Shown piece after piece: positions 1 through 10,636 of a stretch of DNA of 64,000 bases. The translations under genes were made by a program, and so were the position numbers. The first letter of the stretch is position 1. Every line of letters starts with the position of its first letter. The notes below the pieces were generated by a model, which searched no databases, was not told the origin of the DNA, and saw only the letters and a list, made by a program, of their open reading frames with translations. Source of the stretch: Solwaraspora sp. WMMD791 (lineage in GTDB: Bacteria > Actinomycetota > Actinomycetes > Mycobacteriales > Micromonosporaceae); the NCBI RefSeq assembly GCF_029581195.1, contig NZ_CP120737.1:124001-188000 (forward strand), written 5' to 3'.

Positions 1-1448
1 CGGCCGGTGCCGGCGCCGTTGGTGACGACCGACTTGACCTGGCTCGCGGTGGTGAGGGTGTAGCCGTACGGGATGCCGGCGACGCTGCCGCCGGTCTGTC
101 CGCTGCCGGAGTTGACGAAGTGGTTGTTACGGGCGACGAGGCTGCCGGGTCCCGAGGAACCTTCGCCGAGGTGGAACGGGTCGGAGGTGTTCTCGAAGTA
201 GTTGCCTTCGACGAGGACGCCGGCGTTCATGGTGGAGGCGACGCCGTAGCCGCCGATGTTGCTGTAGAAGTTGTTGAAGACGTGGACCGGGTTGCCGAAG
301 CGGACCCGGGGGTGACGCTGGTTGCTGCCGTCGAACCAGTTGTGGTGGTACGTGACCCGCAGGTGGCCGACGTCCTGGCTGGCGTTGCTGTCGGAGTGGC
401 CGAGCAGCATCGACTTGTCGTGGCCGAAGACGCGGTTCCACGACACGGTGATGAAGTCTGAGCCGCGTTTGATGTCGACCGCGCCGTCGTACCCGTTGGT
501 GAAGCTGTTGTGGTCGATCCAGATGTTGGTGGCGCTGCCTTCGACGTTGATGGCGTCGTCGTCCCAGTTACGGAAGTTGACGTTGCGGATGATGACGTTG
601 CGGTTGCCGTTGATCGTGAACCCGCAGCCGGAGAGGGTGGCGCCGGAGCCGACACCGAGGATGGTCTTGTTGTCGCGGACCCGGATCATGCCGGAGCAGC
701 TGATGGTGCCGGAGATCCGGATCACCGCCGCGCCGGAGGCGCCGACGGCGGAGGTGAGCGCGGACGCGCTGGTGACGGTGGTGGCCGATGCGCTGCCGCC
801 GCCGGTGGTGCCGCCGTTCTGGGTGGCCCAGCCGACGATGCCGGTCGGGGTCTGGCCCGGCGGCGGTGTGGTCGGGGCGGGGTTGCCGCCGCCGACGGTG
901 ATCAGCTGCCACTGCTGGTTCCACCCGTTGAGGTCGGTGTAGCCGGCGAGGTAGCCGCCGTCGGCGGTGGACCACTCCCAGACGTCGATGGTCTTGTTGG
1001 AGTGCCGGTTGATGAACCGGACGTAGCCGCTGTCGGAGTCGGCGAGCCGCCAGTGCTGGCGGGTGGTGCCGTTGTCCGAGTTCTGCACCAGGCGGGTGCC
1101 GTCGCTGGCGTTGGGCAGTTCGAGGAACTTTCCGGAGTGTTCGGAGCGGATCTTGTAGTAGCCGCTGCCGACGTCGACGAACTGCCAGCGTTGGACGGCG
1201 GAGTCGTTGCGGCTCCACTGGCGGATCTCGGCGCCGTCGTTGGTCGCCCAGTTGTAGACGTCCATCGCCTTGTTGCTGTGCCGGCTGACGAAGACGTAGG
1301 TGGCGCTGGTGCTGACGGTGGCGGCGGATGCGGTGGTGATGCCGACGGCACCGATCGCGGCGGCGGCGATGGCGGCGGTGGCGCCGGCAAGGACGGCCAG
1401 CCGGCGTCGACGGCGGGTGCCGCTGGCGGCGGCGGTGGGTGTGGTCAT
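1..1448 (-). CDS. Secreted pectate lyase (PL1 type) with N-terminal ricin-type lectin domain, 3' end cut by window
   Basis: Cleaves pectate/polygalacturonan outside the cell by beta-elimination. The reading frame is open to the window edge, giving at least 482 residues with the C-terminus missing. Residues 1-43 are a signal peptide with a twin-basic RRRRR stretch and an alanine-rich core ending in TASA. Residues about 45-165 form a beta-trefoil (repeated QxW-like blocks, e.g. QRWQF, QHWRL, QQWQL), a CBM13-like sugar-binding module. After a Pro/Thr linker comes a right-handed beta-helix lyase domain with WIDHNSF, VDIKRGSDFITVSWN and the catalytic-region motif QRHPRVRFG. The ATG start precedes the signal peptide directly. 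A LacI-type palindrome lies about 50 bp upstream, suggesting sugar-dependent repression. The family call is confident; the exact substrate (methylated or not) is not. Confidence 0.93.
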   Translation of the reverse strand, partial: MTTPTAAASGTRRRRRLAVLAGATAAIAAAAIGAVGITTASAATVSTSATYVFVSRHSNKAMDVYNWATNDGAEIRQWSRNDSAVQRWQFVDVGSGYYKIRSEHSGKFLELPNASDGTRLVQNSDNGTTRQHWRLADSDSGYVRFINRHSNKTIDVWEWSTADGGYLAGYTDLNGWNQQWQLITVGGGNPAPTTPPPGQTPTGIVGWATQNGGTTGGGSASATTVTSASALTSAVGASGAAVIRISGTISCSGMIRVRDNKTILGVGSGATLSGCGFTINGNRNVIIRNVNFRNWDDDAINVEGSATNIWIDHNSFTNGYDGAVDIKRGSDFITVSWNRVFGHDKSMLLGHSDSNASQDVGHLRVTYHHNWFDGSNQRHPRVRFGNPVHVFNNFYSNIGGYGVASTMNAGVLVEGNYFENTSDPFHLGEGSSGPGSLVARNNHFVNSGSGQTGGSVAGIPYGYTLTTASQVKSVVTNGAGTG

Positions 1449-1496
1449 CTGTGCGTACCTCCGGGACGGACCGTGATCGTACGGATCAGGGCTGGA

Positions 1497-1508
1497 GAAA
1501 GCGCTTTC
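1497..1508. promoter_or_regulatory. LacI-family-like operator (GAAAGCGCTTTC)
   Basis: A perfect 12-bp palindrome with a central CG step, the hallmark of LacI/GalR-family operators. It sits about 50 bp upstream of the pectate lyase start, where a repressor would block transcription. Assignment to a particular regulator is inference; no lacI gene is in the window. Confidence 0.6.
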
Positions 1509-1690
1509 CTCGCAGGGTATTGACATCTACCGATCAAGTCAACACGTCGGCCGGCCGGAACAGGGCACCCGAACAGGCCGTGTCGGCGTCGTCGCCAGGC
1601 ACCCTGCCGGGTGATTTCCGACGCAACCGCCCGTGCCCCGCCGGCAAGACAGGGAAGCTCGCCTGGGTAGCGGACGACGGAGGTGGCGGA

Positions 1691-2065
1691 TTGTCAGCGA
1701 CCACGGAGGCCTTCTTCGCCGGTCTCGGTGCCGGCGCTCTCCGGCTGCCGCCGACGATCGACGCCACGCTCCGGTTCGACGTGCGGTACTCCGACCACAC
1801 CGAGCAGTGGTGGCTGCGCTTCGCGGCCGGCACCGTCGCGGCCGAGCAGTCCGGTGCCGACGCGGACTGCGTCGCCGTCATCGACGGCCCGCTGTTCGAA
1901 CGGCTACTACGTGGTGAGGAACGACTGACTCCGGCGTTCGTCCGGTACGCGTTCACCATCGAAGGCGACTTCACCATGGTGCCGGCCTTCGAGTGGCTGC
2001 TGCCCGACATGGTCGGTGCCCGTCACCCCCGACAACTGGCTCAGGGCTGGGGGAGAGCACGGTGA
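1691..2065 (+). CDS. SCP2-like sterol-carrier-fold protein
   Basis: A 124-residue cytoplasmic protein with the SCP2-type pattern: a strand carrying RFDVRYSD, a buried Trp pair (QWWLRF), DADCVAVIDGPLFERLLRGE, then a C-terminal FTIEGDFTMVPAFEWLLP. Proteins of this fold bind lipids or other hydrophobic ligands; the ligand here is unknown. TTG is chosen as start because GGAGG lies 7 nt before it; an in-frame GTG 24 nt upstream lacks a good ribosome site. Its stop overlaps the GTG of the debranching-enzyme gene (GTGA), so the two are translationally coupled. That link suggests a role with storage-polymer mobilisation, but this is inference. Confidence 0.6.
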   Translation: MSATTEAFFAGLGAGALRLPPTIDATLRFDVRYSDHTEQWWLRFAAGTVAAEQSGADADCVAVIDGPLFERLLRGEERLTPAFVRYAFTIEGDFTMVPAFEWLLPDMVGARHPRQLAQGWGRAR

Positions 2066-4095
2066 GGAACCTGAGCTACACCAGCATCCTCGACGGCATC
2101 ATGTTCATGATCAGCGATGGTCGTGGTGACATCCTGCCCTCGACCGAGCTGCCGACCGGTCTCTTCTCCTTCGACATGAGGGTGCTCTCCACCTGGGACC
2201 TCACCGTCAACGGCGAGCGGCTCACCGCCCTGTCCATCGACGACCTGCAGTACTACGAGTCACGGTACTTCCTGGTGCCCGGCGAACCGACCCACTACGT
2301 CGACGCGAACCTCTCGGTGATCCGGCAACGCTCGGTCGGCGGCGGCCTGTTCCTGGAGCAGCTCACCGTCCTCAACCACCAGGAAGTGCCGGTGGACCTG
2401 CGGATCCGCCTCGACATCGGCACCGACTTCGCGGACATCACCGAGATCGCCGACGTACGAAAGAAGGGCAAGCTCTCGGTGGCCGTCGAGGAAGGCTCGC
2501 TGCACCTGCACTACCAGCGGGACAACCAGCGACGTGAGGTGGTCGTCTCCAGCAGCGCCGCCGCCGCCGTCGACGACCACGGCATGAGCTTCGACATCCG
2601 GGTCGGGCCGCACGACGCCTGGAACACCACCCTCCAGGTGGTGCTCTGGAGCCGAGGGGCCGAAGGGCGGGACATCCGGGAAGCGGTGCCCGCCTACGAC
2701 ACCCCCGCCAAGGTGGAGATGGGCAAAGCGCTCGAGGAGTGGCTGACCGCCGCACCTACCCTCACCTGCGACTCCGCGAGTCTCGACCAGGCGTACCACC
2801 GCAGCCTCACCGATCTCGCCGCGCTTCGGTACCGAGGCAACACCCGTGGCGAGATGACCTTCGCCGCCGGGCTGCCGTGGTTGATGGGACTGTTCGGCCG
2901 GGACGCGCTCATCACCTGTCTGCAGGCACTGCCGTTCGCTCCGCAGCTCACCCCCGGTGTGCTGCACACCCTCGCCGACGCGCAGGGCAGCCGGCTCGAC
3001 GACTTCGCCGAGGAGGAGCCGGGCAAGATCCTGCAGGAGTTCCGGTACGGCGAGCGCGCCGGCTACGAAGAGATCGCCGCCTGCCCCTACTTCGGCGGAG
3101 CCGACACCACGCCGCTGTTCGTCATCGTGCTCGACGAGTACGAACGGTGGACCGGCGACGCCGAGCTCGCTCGCGAGCTGGAATTCAACGCCCGGCTCGC
3201 GCTCGACTGGATAGACGAGTACGGCGACATCATGGGCGACGGATACCTCTGGTACGCCTGCCGCAACGAACGGCTCGGCGTGCAGAACCAGTGCTGGAAG
3301 GACTCCGCCGACGGCATCTCCTACCACGACGGGCGGCTACCGGTCGGCCCCCGCGCCACCTGCGAACTGCAGGGCTACGCCTACGACGCGAAACGGCGCG
3401 GTGCCCGGCTGGCCCGCGAGATCTGGGGCGATCCGCAGTACGCCGACCGGCTGGACCGCGAAGCAGCCGAGCTGAAGAAGCGGTTCAACCGCGATTTCTG
3501 GATCTCCGACGGTAGCTACTTCGCGCTCGGCCTGGACGCCGACGGCAACCCGATCGACGCCTGCGCGTCGAACATGGGGCATCTGCTGTGGAGCGGCATC
3601 GTCGACCGGGGCAAGGCGCGACACGTCGTCAGCCACCTGATGAGCGCCCGGCTGTACTCCGGATGGGGCATCCGGACCCTCGCCGACGACGCCGGCCGCT
3701 ACAGCCCGGTCGGCTACCACAACGGCACGGTCTGGCCGTTCGACAACTCGCTGATCGCCCTCGGCATGCGCCGGTACGGGTTCGACGAGGAGGCTGCCCG
3801 CGTCGCCGGTTCGATGATCGAAGCCGCACGCTTCTTCGACGGCCGGTTGCCCGGCGCGTTCACCGGCTACGACCGGACCTTGACGAAGTACCCGGTGCAG
3901 TTCCCCGCCGCCTGCAGCCCGCACTCCTGGTCCGCCGGAGCCGTGCTGATGTTCCTGCGGGTCATGCTGGGGCTGGAACCCAAGGGCGAGCACCTGATCG
4001 TCCGGCCACACCTGCCAAAGGACATCGGCCGCATCGAACTGCTGGACATCCCCGGCCGGTGGGGTCTGGTCGACGCCTTCGGCCGTGGCCACTGA
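2062..4095 (+). CDS. Glycogen-debranching-type amylo-alpha-1,6-glucosidase
   Basis: A 677-residue cytosolic enzyme of the N-terminal GDE domain plus (alpha/alpha)6-barrel type found in actinobacteria. The N-terminal beta domain (about 1-200) carries LPTGLFSFDMRVLSTWDL. The barrel contains LPWLMGLFGRDALIT and, near the C-terminus, YHNGTVWPFDNSLIALGMRRYG, which hold the acidic catalytic residues of the superfamily. Expected action is hydrolysis of alpha-1,6 branch points of glycogen or related glucans; other gluco-oligosaccharides are possible. It starts with GTG overlapping the preceding stop and is followed 84 bp later by an Rv2629-like gene. Its place next to a DosR-like island fits mobilisation of reserve glycogen during non-growth. 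Confidence 0.85.
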   Translation: MRNLSYTSILDGIMFMISDGRGDILPSTELPTGLFSFDMRVLSTWDLTVNGERLTALSIDDLQYYESRYFLVPGEPTHYVDANLSVIRQRSVGGGLFLEQLTVLNHQEVPVDLRIRLDIGTDFADITEIADVRKKGKLSVAVEEGSLHLHYQRDNQRREVVVSSSAAAAVDDHGMSFDIRVGPHDAWNTTLQVVLWSRGAEGRDIREAVPAYDTPAKVEMGKALEEWLTAAPTLTCDSASLDQAYHRSLTDLAALRYRGNTRGEMTFAAGLPWLMGLFGRDALITCLQALPFAPQLTPGVLHTLADAQGSRLDDFAEEEPGKILQEFRYGERAGYEEIAACPYFGGADTTPLFVIVLDEYERWTGDAELARELEFNARLALDWIDEYGDIMGDGYLWYACRNERLGVQNQCWKDSADGISYHDGRLPVGPRATCELQGYAYDAKRRGARLAREIWGDPQYADRLDREAAELKKRFNRDFWISDGSYFALGLDADGNPIDACASNMGHLLWSGIVDRGKARHVVSHLMSARLYSGWGIRTLADDAGRYSPVGYHNGTVWPFDNSLIALGMRRYGFDEEAARVAGSMIEAARFFDGRLPGAFTGYDRTLTKYPVQFPAACSPHSWSAGAVLMFLRVMLGLEPKGEHLIVRPHLPKDIGRIELLDIPGRWGLVDAFGRGH

Positions 4096-4179
4096 CCGGT
4101 GCGGTGGAGTACCGCGCCGGGTGACCGGGTACCGCGAAGCGACGAAGGAAAGGAACGCACCCAGGGGAAGGACGTACTT

Positions 4180-5283
4180 GTGACATCGACCCAGACCCGG
4201 ACGACCGTCGCCGAGCTGGCCGGGGCGCACGGCCCCTTCGTGTCGCTCTACCTGGACACCAGCGGACCGGTCCCGGACGCCGCCCAGCAGGTGGAGCTGC
4301 GCTGGCGCGCCGCACGCCGCCGGCTCGCCGCCGCCGGAACGCCCGAGCGCCTGCTGGACGCGATCGAACCGTTCACGCGACGTGCCCACCCGGGCGGAGA
4401 CACCCTCGTGGTGATCGCCGACGCCGCACAGGTCCGGCTCGTCCGGCAACTGCCGACTCCGCCGTCGGTGGAAGTCGCCACCTACGGTCCGGTCCCGCAC
4501 CTGCTGCCGCTGCTGCGCTGGGAGCAGCGGCAGCTGCCGGTCCTGGTGGTGGCGACCGACCGGATCGGTGCCGAGATCGTGGCCATGCAGGCCGACGAGG
4601 TGGACCTCGCCGACACGGTCACCGGGGAGACGCTGCACATCACCCGGTCACAACCCGGCGGCTGGTCGCAGCGGCGGTTCCAGCAACGGGCCGAGGACCG
4701 CTGGGAGGCCAACGCCACCCTGGTCGCCGATCGGCTGGCCGAACTCGTCGACGAGATCCGGCCCCGGGCGATCGTGGTGACCGGCGACGTCCGTGCGGTG
4801 CAGTTCCTGCGGGACACGTCGTCGCCACGGGTGGCCGAGCTGCTGCACGAGGTGCAGGGCCCGTACGACAGCACGGACGCGGCGGTCGAACAGGCCGCCG
4901 AGGTGGTGCGTCGACTCGCCGACGCCGACGTCGCGGCGGCGGTCGAGACCTTCCAGCGGGAGCGCGGCCAGGCCGACCGGGCGACCGGCGGCGTCTCCGA
5001 CACGCTGAACACCCTGGCCCGTCACCAGGTCGACACCCTGCTGCTGGTCGACGACCCGCAGCTGCTGGCCCGGCCGGCGTACACGGGTGAGAAGCCCGAC
5101 CAGGTCGGCGCCACCGTCGGCGCGGTGAGCGCGCTCGGCGTCGACGAGCCCGTCCCGGCACCGGTCGGCGACGTCGCCACCTGGGCCGCGTTGGCGACCG
5201 GTGCCCGGGTGGTCGCCGTACCGACAGATCTCGCCGACCAGGTGCCCGACGGCGTCGGCGCGATCCTGCGCTACACCACTTGA
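4180..5283 (+). CDS. Rv2629-like protein with archaeo-eukaryotic release-factor fold (baeRF family)
   Basis: A 367-residue protein resembling bacterial eRF1-like (baeRF/Vms1-like) proteins. The N-terminal part (FVSLYLDTSGPVPDAAQQVELRW) and the middle domain (LVVIADAAQVRLVRQL, then LLRWEQRQLPVLVVATDR) match that layout, and the C-terminal third ends in LATGARVVAVPTDLADQVPDGVGAILRY. Rv2629 is a member of the mycobacterial DosR dormancy regulon; family members are suspected of acting on stalled ribosomes or peptidyl-tRNA, but the activity is not established. The GTG start has a GGGGAAGG ribosome site about 9 nt upstream. It lies downstream of the debranching enzyme in the same direction and faces the USP/nitroreductase operon. 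Confidence 0.75.
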   Translation: MTSTQTRTTVAELAGAHGPFVSLYLDTSGPVPDAAQQVELRWRAARRRLAAAGTPERLLDAIEPFTRRAHPGGDTLVVIADAAQVRLVRQLPTPPSVEVATYGPVPHLLPLLRWEQRQLPVLVVATDRIGAEIVAMQADEVDLADTVTGETLHITRSQPGGWSQRRFQQRAEDRWEANATLVADRLAELVDEIRPRAIVVTGDVRAVQFLRDTSSPRVAELLHEVQGPYDSTDAAVEQAAEVVRRLADADVAAAVETFQRERGQADRATGGVSDTLNTLARHQVDTLLLVDDPQLLARPAYTGEKPDQVGATVGAVSALGVDEPVPAPVGDVATWAALATGARVVAVPTDLADQVPDGVGAILRYTT

Positions 5284-5294
5284 CGTCGACCCGC

Positions 5295-5332
5295 CCGGAT
5301 CGGTGACCGCGACGGGGCGGTGACCGATCCGG
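5295..5332. terminator. Bidirectional hairpin terminator between convergent genes
   Basis: CCGGATCGGTGACCGC pairs with GCGGTGACCGATCCGG (15 of 16 positions) around a 6-nt loop. It lies exactly between the stops of two converging genes. No T-run follows, as is usual in actinobacteria. Confidence 0.7.
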
Positions 5333-5349
5333 ATCGGTCACGCGCCGGC

Positions 5350-6225
5350 TCAGCGGTGGGAGTGCGGCCGGGCGACCAGCACCGGGCAGTGTGCGTGGTG
5401 CACCAGCGTCTGACTCACCGAGCCGAGCAGCAGCCCGGTGAACCCGCCCCGACCACGGGAACCGACGACGACCAGGCCGGCCGTCCGGCTGGCCTCCACC
5501 ATCACCGCGTCGGCCTCCACCCCCTCCAACGGGCGTTTCTCCACCGCCAGGTCGGGGTGGCGGCGGCGGACCGCCCCCGCGGCCTCGTCGAGCACCTCGT
5601 CGGCCTCGGCCCGGGCGGCCTGCGCCGGCGCGGGAAACTCGCCGCTGTCGCGCATCGAATTCGGCCACCACACGTGCAGCAGCGTCAGGCCCACCCCCCG
5701 GGCGACGGCCTCGTCGGCGGCGATGAACAGGGCGGTCTCCGCGTGCGCCGACCCGTCGACGCCGACCAGCACCGAACCGTCGGCGTCGTCCGGCGCGTCC
5801 GGCGGACGGACCACCAGCACCGGGCAGTGCGCGTGCCCGGCCACCTGGGAGCTGACCGAGCCGAGCAGCAGCCCGGTGAACCCCCCGAGACCCCGGCTGC
5901 CGACCACCACCAGCTCCGCGTGCCGTGACTCCTCGATCAGGGTGGGTGCCCCGCCGGCGGCGACCTGCCGGGTCTCGACCACGAGCCCCGGCCACTGCGT
6001 GCGCAACTGCGCCGCGGTCTCGGCCAGCATCCGCTCGCCCTCCTCGTTCGGGCCCGGTAACTCCCCGTCGTAGGGGTTGATCGGGATCCCGTACCCGAAG
6101 GCGTGCAGGTATCCGTGCACCAGCACCAGTGGCGCGCCGTGGCGTGCCGCGGCACCGGCGGCGTGCCGGGCCGCGCACAGACTCGCTGGCGAACCGTCGA
6201 CACCCACGACGATCGGGTCAGTCAT
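5350..6225 (-). CDS. Tandem-domain universal stress protein
   Basis: A 291-residue cytosolic protein with two USP domains. Domain 1 starts IVVGVDGSPASLCAAR and has the nucleotide-binding signature VVGSRGLGGFTGLLLGSVS; domain 2 starts VLVGVDGSAHAETAL and has VVGSRGRGGFTGLLLGSVS. Both keep the G-x2-G-x9-G(S) pattern of ATP-binding USPs. Related mycobacterial two-domain proteins (Rv2623 and Rv2005c type) belong to the DosR regulon and slow growth. The ATG has a GGAGG site and overlaps the stop of the upstream nitroreductase (ATGA), so the two form one translational unit driven from the DosR-like box at 7288. Confidence 0.92.
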   Translation of the reverse strand: MTDPIVVGVDGSPASLCAARHAAGAAARHGAPLVLVHGYLHAFGYGIPINPYDGELPGPNEEGERMLAETAAQLRTQWPGLVVETRQVAAGGAPTLIEESRHAELVVVGSRGLGGFTGLLLGSVSSQVAGHAHCPVLVVRPPDAPDDADGSVLVGVDGSAHAETALFIAADEAVARGVGLTLLHVWWPNSMRDSGEFPAPAQAARAEADEVLDEAAGAVRRRHPDLAVEKRPLEGVEADAVMVEASRTAGLVVVGSRGRGGFTGLLLGSVSQTLVHHAHCPVLVARPHSHR

Positions 6226-7199
6226 GTTTCCTCCAGGACCGTGTCGATCACGTCGGCCGTGTCCCGACGCGGCGTCGGTCGACCTGGCTGACCGTATCCG
6301 ATCCGGATGACCATCTGCGGGGAACCGAACCTGCCGAGCGCCAATCGCAGCTGCTCCCGGGCCTGGGCCACCTCGATCGGCTGGGACAGCATCGACGCCG
6401 CCAGACCGGCGTCGGTCACCGTCAACAGCACCCGCTGCAACGCCTGCCCGGCGACGATCTGGTCGCTGGGCGTGTTGCCGGCGGCGCCGAGCACGGCCAC
6501 CAGCGGCTCCGACTCGAAGTCGCGTCCGGGCACCCGCAGCCAGTCGCCGAACGGCCGCTGCGGCAGCAGGTCCTGTGGCTCGGCGACCGGCCCACCGGAG
6601 ATCGCCGGCACCCCGTCCGGCGCGGGGTAGTGCCGGGTCAACCGGGCCACCTCGGCCTGGTAGGCGGGATCCCGGTCGAGCACCCGGTGGGCGCTCATCG
6701 CGATCTCCGCGATCGCGCCGACCGCGGTCGAGCCGATCACCAGCTCCAGCCAGCCGTCCTCGGCCCGGGCGGCGTCGATGAGCCGTTGCCGGATCGGCGG
6801 CGGCACCGGATCGGGCCGGAACGGCAGCCGGTTGCTGTGCCGGCGGGGGATCGCCGCGTGCAGCCGGCACTCCGTGGGGGTGGCGGCGTGCGGGGCCGCC
6901 GGCACCAGCCGGGCCAGCAGATGCGGATCGGCCGGCTCCGGACGGAGTCGGACCTGTGCGGGTGTGCCGCCGACCGCCAACGCCAGCCGCAGGTTGTACA
7001 GGGCCGCGCCGCAGCCGATCCGGGCCGCCCAGCCGGTCGGGTCGCAGGCCGGCAGCAGCCGGCTCTGGTCGAGTCGTACCTCGATCGCACCGTCGGCCAG
7101 CCGGAACCGCCACGGCTGGTAGTTGTGCAGTGACGGGGCGCGGACCGCCGCGGTCACCGCGGTACGGAGCTGCTCCAGGGTGAACGTGGTGGTCAACAT
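6222..7199 (-). CDS. Acg-type putative NAD(P)H nitroreductase
   Basis: A 325-residue flavin-reductase-fold protein of the Acg/Rv2032-Rv3131 family. The N-terminal signature APSLHNYQPWRFRL and the later PGRDFESEPLVAVL and Q-rich ALQRVL blocks match the family. Acg proteins bind FMN in an unusual lid-covered pocket and may sequester rather than turn over flavin; true nitroreductase activity is unproven. ATG 7199 is used because the family signature follows within 25 residues; the ribosome site is weak. It is the first gene of a two-gene operon with a USP and lies about 90 bp downstream of a DosR-like box shared with the divergent regulator gene. Two paralogs lie within 8 kb. Confidence 0.85.
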   Translation of the reverse strand: MLTTTFTLEQLRTAVTAAVRAPSLHNYQPWRFRLADGAIEVRLDQSRLLPACDPTGWAARIGCGAALYNLRLALAVGGTPAQVRLRPEPADPHLLARLVPAAPHAATPTECRLHAAIPRRHSNRLPFRPDPVPPPIRQRLIDAARAEDGWLELVIGSTAVGAIAEIAMSAHRVLDRDPAYQAEVARLTRHYPAPDGVPAISGGPVAEPQDLLPQRPFGDWLRVPGRDFESEPLVAVLGAAGNTPSDQIVAGQALQRVLLTVTDAGLAASMLSQPIEVAQAREQLRLALGRFGSPQMVIRIGYGQPGRPTPRRDTADVIDTVLEET

Positions 7200-7287
7200 G
7201 CCTACACGATCCGCCCTGCCCGCCGGCGGCGGCAGGGTCGGATGTCCCGGATTCATGGGCCCCCCGCCCCGCCGGACCCCGCCACGC

Positions 7288-7301
7288 GGGACCTTCGACC
7301 C
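7288..7301. promoter_or_regulatory. DosR/DevR-like binding box between nitroreductase and devR
   Basis: GGGACCTTCGACCC is an imperfect GGGAC-N4-GTCCC palindrome, close to the core of the mycobacterial DosR consensus. It lies between the divergent nitroreductase operon and the devR-like gene, so it could drive both, including autoregulation. An almost identical box (one base different) occurs at 15482. Confidence 0.65.
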
Positions 7302-7336
7302 TGGCAACCGGATGCGCAACCGGGTAGAAACAGGGG

Positions 7337-7975
7337 ATGATCCGCGTGTTCCTGCTCGACGACCACGAAGTGGTCCGCCGTGGCCTCGCCGACCTGCTGC
7401 AGAGCAGCGGTGACATCGAAGTGATCGGCGAGTCCGGCTCAGCCCAGGAAGCGAGTCGGCGGATCCCGGCGCTGCGGCCCGACGTGGCGATCCTCGACGC
7501 CCGACTGCCCGACGGCAACGGTATCGACGTCTGCCGCGACATTCGGGCCGTCGACTCCTCGATCAACGGGCTCATCCTCACTTCGTACGAGGACGACGAG
7601 GCGCTGTTCGCCGCGATCATGGCCGGCGCCGCCGGCTACGTGCTCAAGCAGATCCGCGGCACCGACCTGGTCGACGCGGTGCGGCGGGTCGCCGCCGGCC
7701 AGTCGCTGCTCGACCCGGCGGTCACCCGTCGGGTGCTGGAGCGGATCCGCAGTGGCGTCGAGGAACCGCACGAGCTGAAGTCCCTCACCGAGCAGGAACG
7801 TCGGATCCTGGAGTACGTCGCCGAAGGGCTGACCAACCGGGAGATCGCCGGCAAGATGTTCCTGGCCGAGAAGACCGTCAAGAACTACGTCTCCAGCCTG
7901 CTGGCCAAGCTCGGCCTGGAGCGGCGGACCCAGGCGGCGGTCCTCGCCACCCGGCTGCTCGGCCCCCGCCACTGA
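7337..7975 (+). CDS. devR: DevR/DosR-like response regulator (NarL/LuxR family)
   Basis: A 212-residue response regulator. The receiver has the acidic pair at Asp8-Asp9, phosphoacceptor Asp54 in AILDARLPDG, Thr82 and Lys104, the same numbering as Mycobacterium tuberculosis DosR. The C-terminal LuxR-type HTH (about 145-210) contains LTEQERRILEYVAEGLTNREIA and EKTVKNYVSSLLAKLGLERR, nearly identical to the DosR DNA-recognition helices, so the same kind of GGGAC..GTCCC box should be read. It ends seven bases from the stop of the convergent kinase gene, its probable partner. DosR controls adaptation to hypoxia, NO and CO; the genes around this copy are the expected targets. Confidence 0.93.
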   Translation: MIRVFLLDDHEVVRRGLADLLQSSGDIEVIGESGSAQEASRRIPALRPDVAILDARLPDGNGIDVCRDIRAVDSSINGLILTSYEDDEALFAAIMAGAAGYVLKQIRGTDLVDAVRRVAAGQSLLDPAVTRRVLERIRSGVEEPHELKSLTEQERRILEYVAEGLTNREIAGKMFLAEKTVKNYVSSLLAKLGLERRTQAAVLATRLLGPRH

Positions 7976-7982
7976 GCGACGG

Positions 7983-9728
<1,746 letters not shown>

Positions 9729-9740
9729 CTACCGCCCCGG

Positions 9741-10625
9741 TCAGTCCTTGTCCTTGGCGACCCGGACGATCGCCAGCGGGCAGTCGCTGCGGTACAGCAG
9801 CGCGTTGCTGACCGAGCCGAGCAGCAGACCGGTGAAGCCGCCCCGGCCACGCGCGCCGACGACCAGCAGCTGCCCCCGGGACGACTCCTCGACCAGCACC
9901 TTGGTGGCCCGGCCCTCGACGGACAACTGTCGTACGGTCAGCCCGGGGTGCCGCTGGCGCAGCCCGGCGACCGATTCGGCGAGCACCGCCTCCTCCTCGG
10001 CGCGCAGCGCCGCCGCGTCGTAGACCAGCGGCTGCATGTCGCCGGGGCCGATCGACGGCGGATGGGTCCAGGTGTGCACCGCGAGCAGTTCGGCACCGCG
10101 CAGGCTGGCAGCTTCGGCGGCGAACTCGACGGCCCGTTCGGACAGTTCCGAGCCGTCGACGCCGACGATCACCGGCCCGTCCGGCTCGCCGCTGCCCCGG
10201 GCGACCAGGACCGGGCACTCGGCGTGGGTGGCCACCTGGGAGGCGACGGAGCCGATCAGCGCGCCGGAGATCGGCCCGAAGCCCTGGTCGCCGAGGACGA
10301 CCAGGGCGGCCGAGCGCGATTCGGCCAGCAGCACCGGGGCGGCCGATCCGTCGATCACCTGGGCGGTGACGGGGACCTGCGGCGCGGTGGCGGCGGCGGC
10401 CGCCGCGGCCTCGTCGACGATCTCCTTGGTGTACCGGCGGATCTCGTCCTCCGGCGGCACCGCCGGGGCCAGGCCCATCGGCGCCTGCATGACCGGCCAG
10501 GCGAAGGCGTGCACGATCCGCAGCGGCCGGTGCCGCAGCGCGGCCTCGCGGGCGGCGAACCGGGTCGCCCGCACCGCGGACTCGGAGCCGTCCACCCCGA
10601 CGAGTACGGGTGCCTGGGTGTCCAT
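9741..10625 (-). CDS. Tandem-domain universal stress protein
   Basis: A 294-residue two-domain USP. Domain 1 (VLVGVDGSESAVRATR ... VLGDQGFGPISGALIGSVAS) and domain 2 (VIVGVDGSELSERAVE ... VVGARGRGGFTGLLLGSVS) both retain the ATP-loop spacing, though domain 1 has Asp-Gln in place of the usual Ser/Asn-Arg. The start has a strong GGAGGACA site. It follows a nitroreductase by 11 bp and precedes the devS-like kinase by 27 bp, so it is part of the long operon beginning near 15363. Role: ATP-dependent stress or growth control in non-replicating cells, by family analogy. Confidence 0.92.
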   Translation of the reverse strand: MDTQAPVLVGVDGSESAVRATRFAAREAALRHRPLRIVHAFAWPVMQAPMGLAPAVPPEDEIRRYTKEIVDEAAAAAAATAPQVPVTAQVIDGSAAPVLLAESRSAALVVLGDQGFGPISGALIGSVASQVATHAECPVLVARGSGEPDGPVIVGVDGSELSERAVEFAAEAASLRGAELLAVHTWTHPPSIGPGDMQPLVYDAAALRAEEEAVLAESVAGLRQRHPGLTVRQLSVEGRATKVLVEESSRGQLLVVGARGRGGFTGLLLGSVSNALLYRSDCPLAIVRVAKDKD

Positions 10626-10636
10626 GGTTGTCCTCC

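Noticed and set aside
5320-7620. Very long open frames on the strand opposite USP and nitroreductase genes
   Set aside because: Arg/Pro/Ala-rich shadow translations caused by high GC; no family motifs or ribosome sites.
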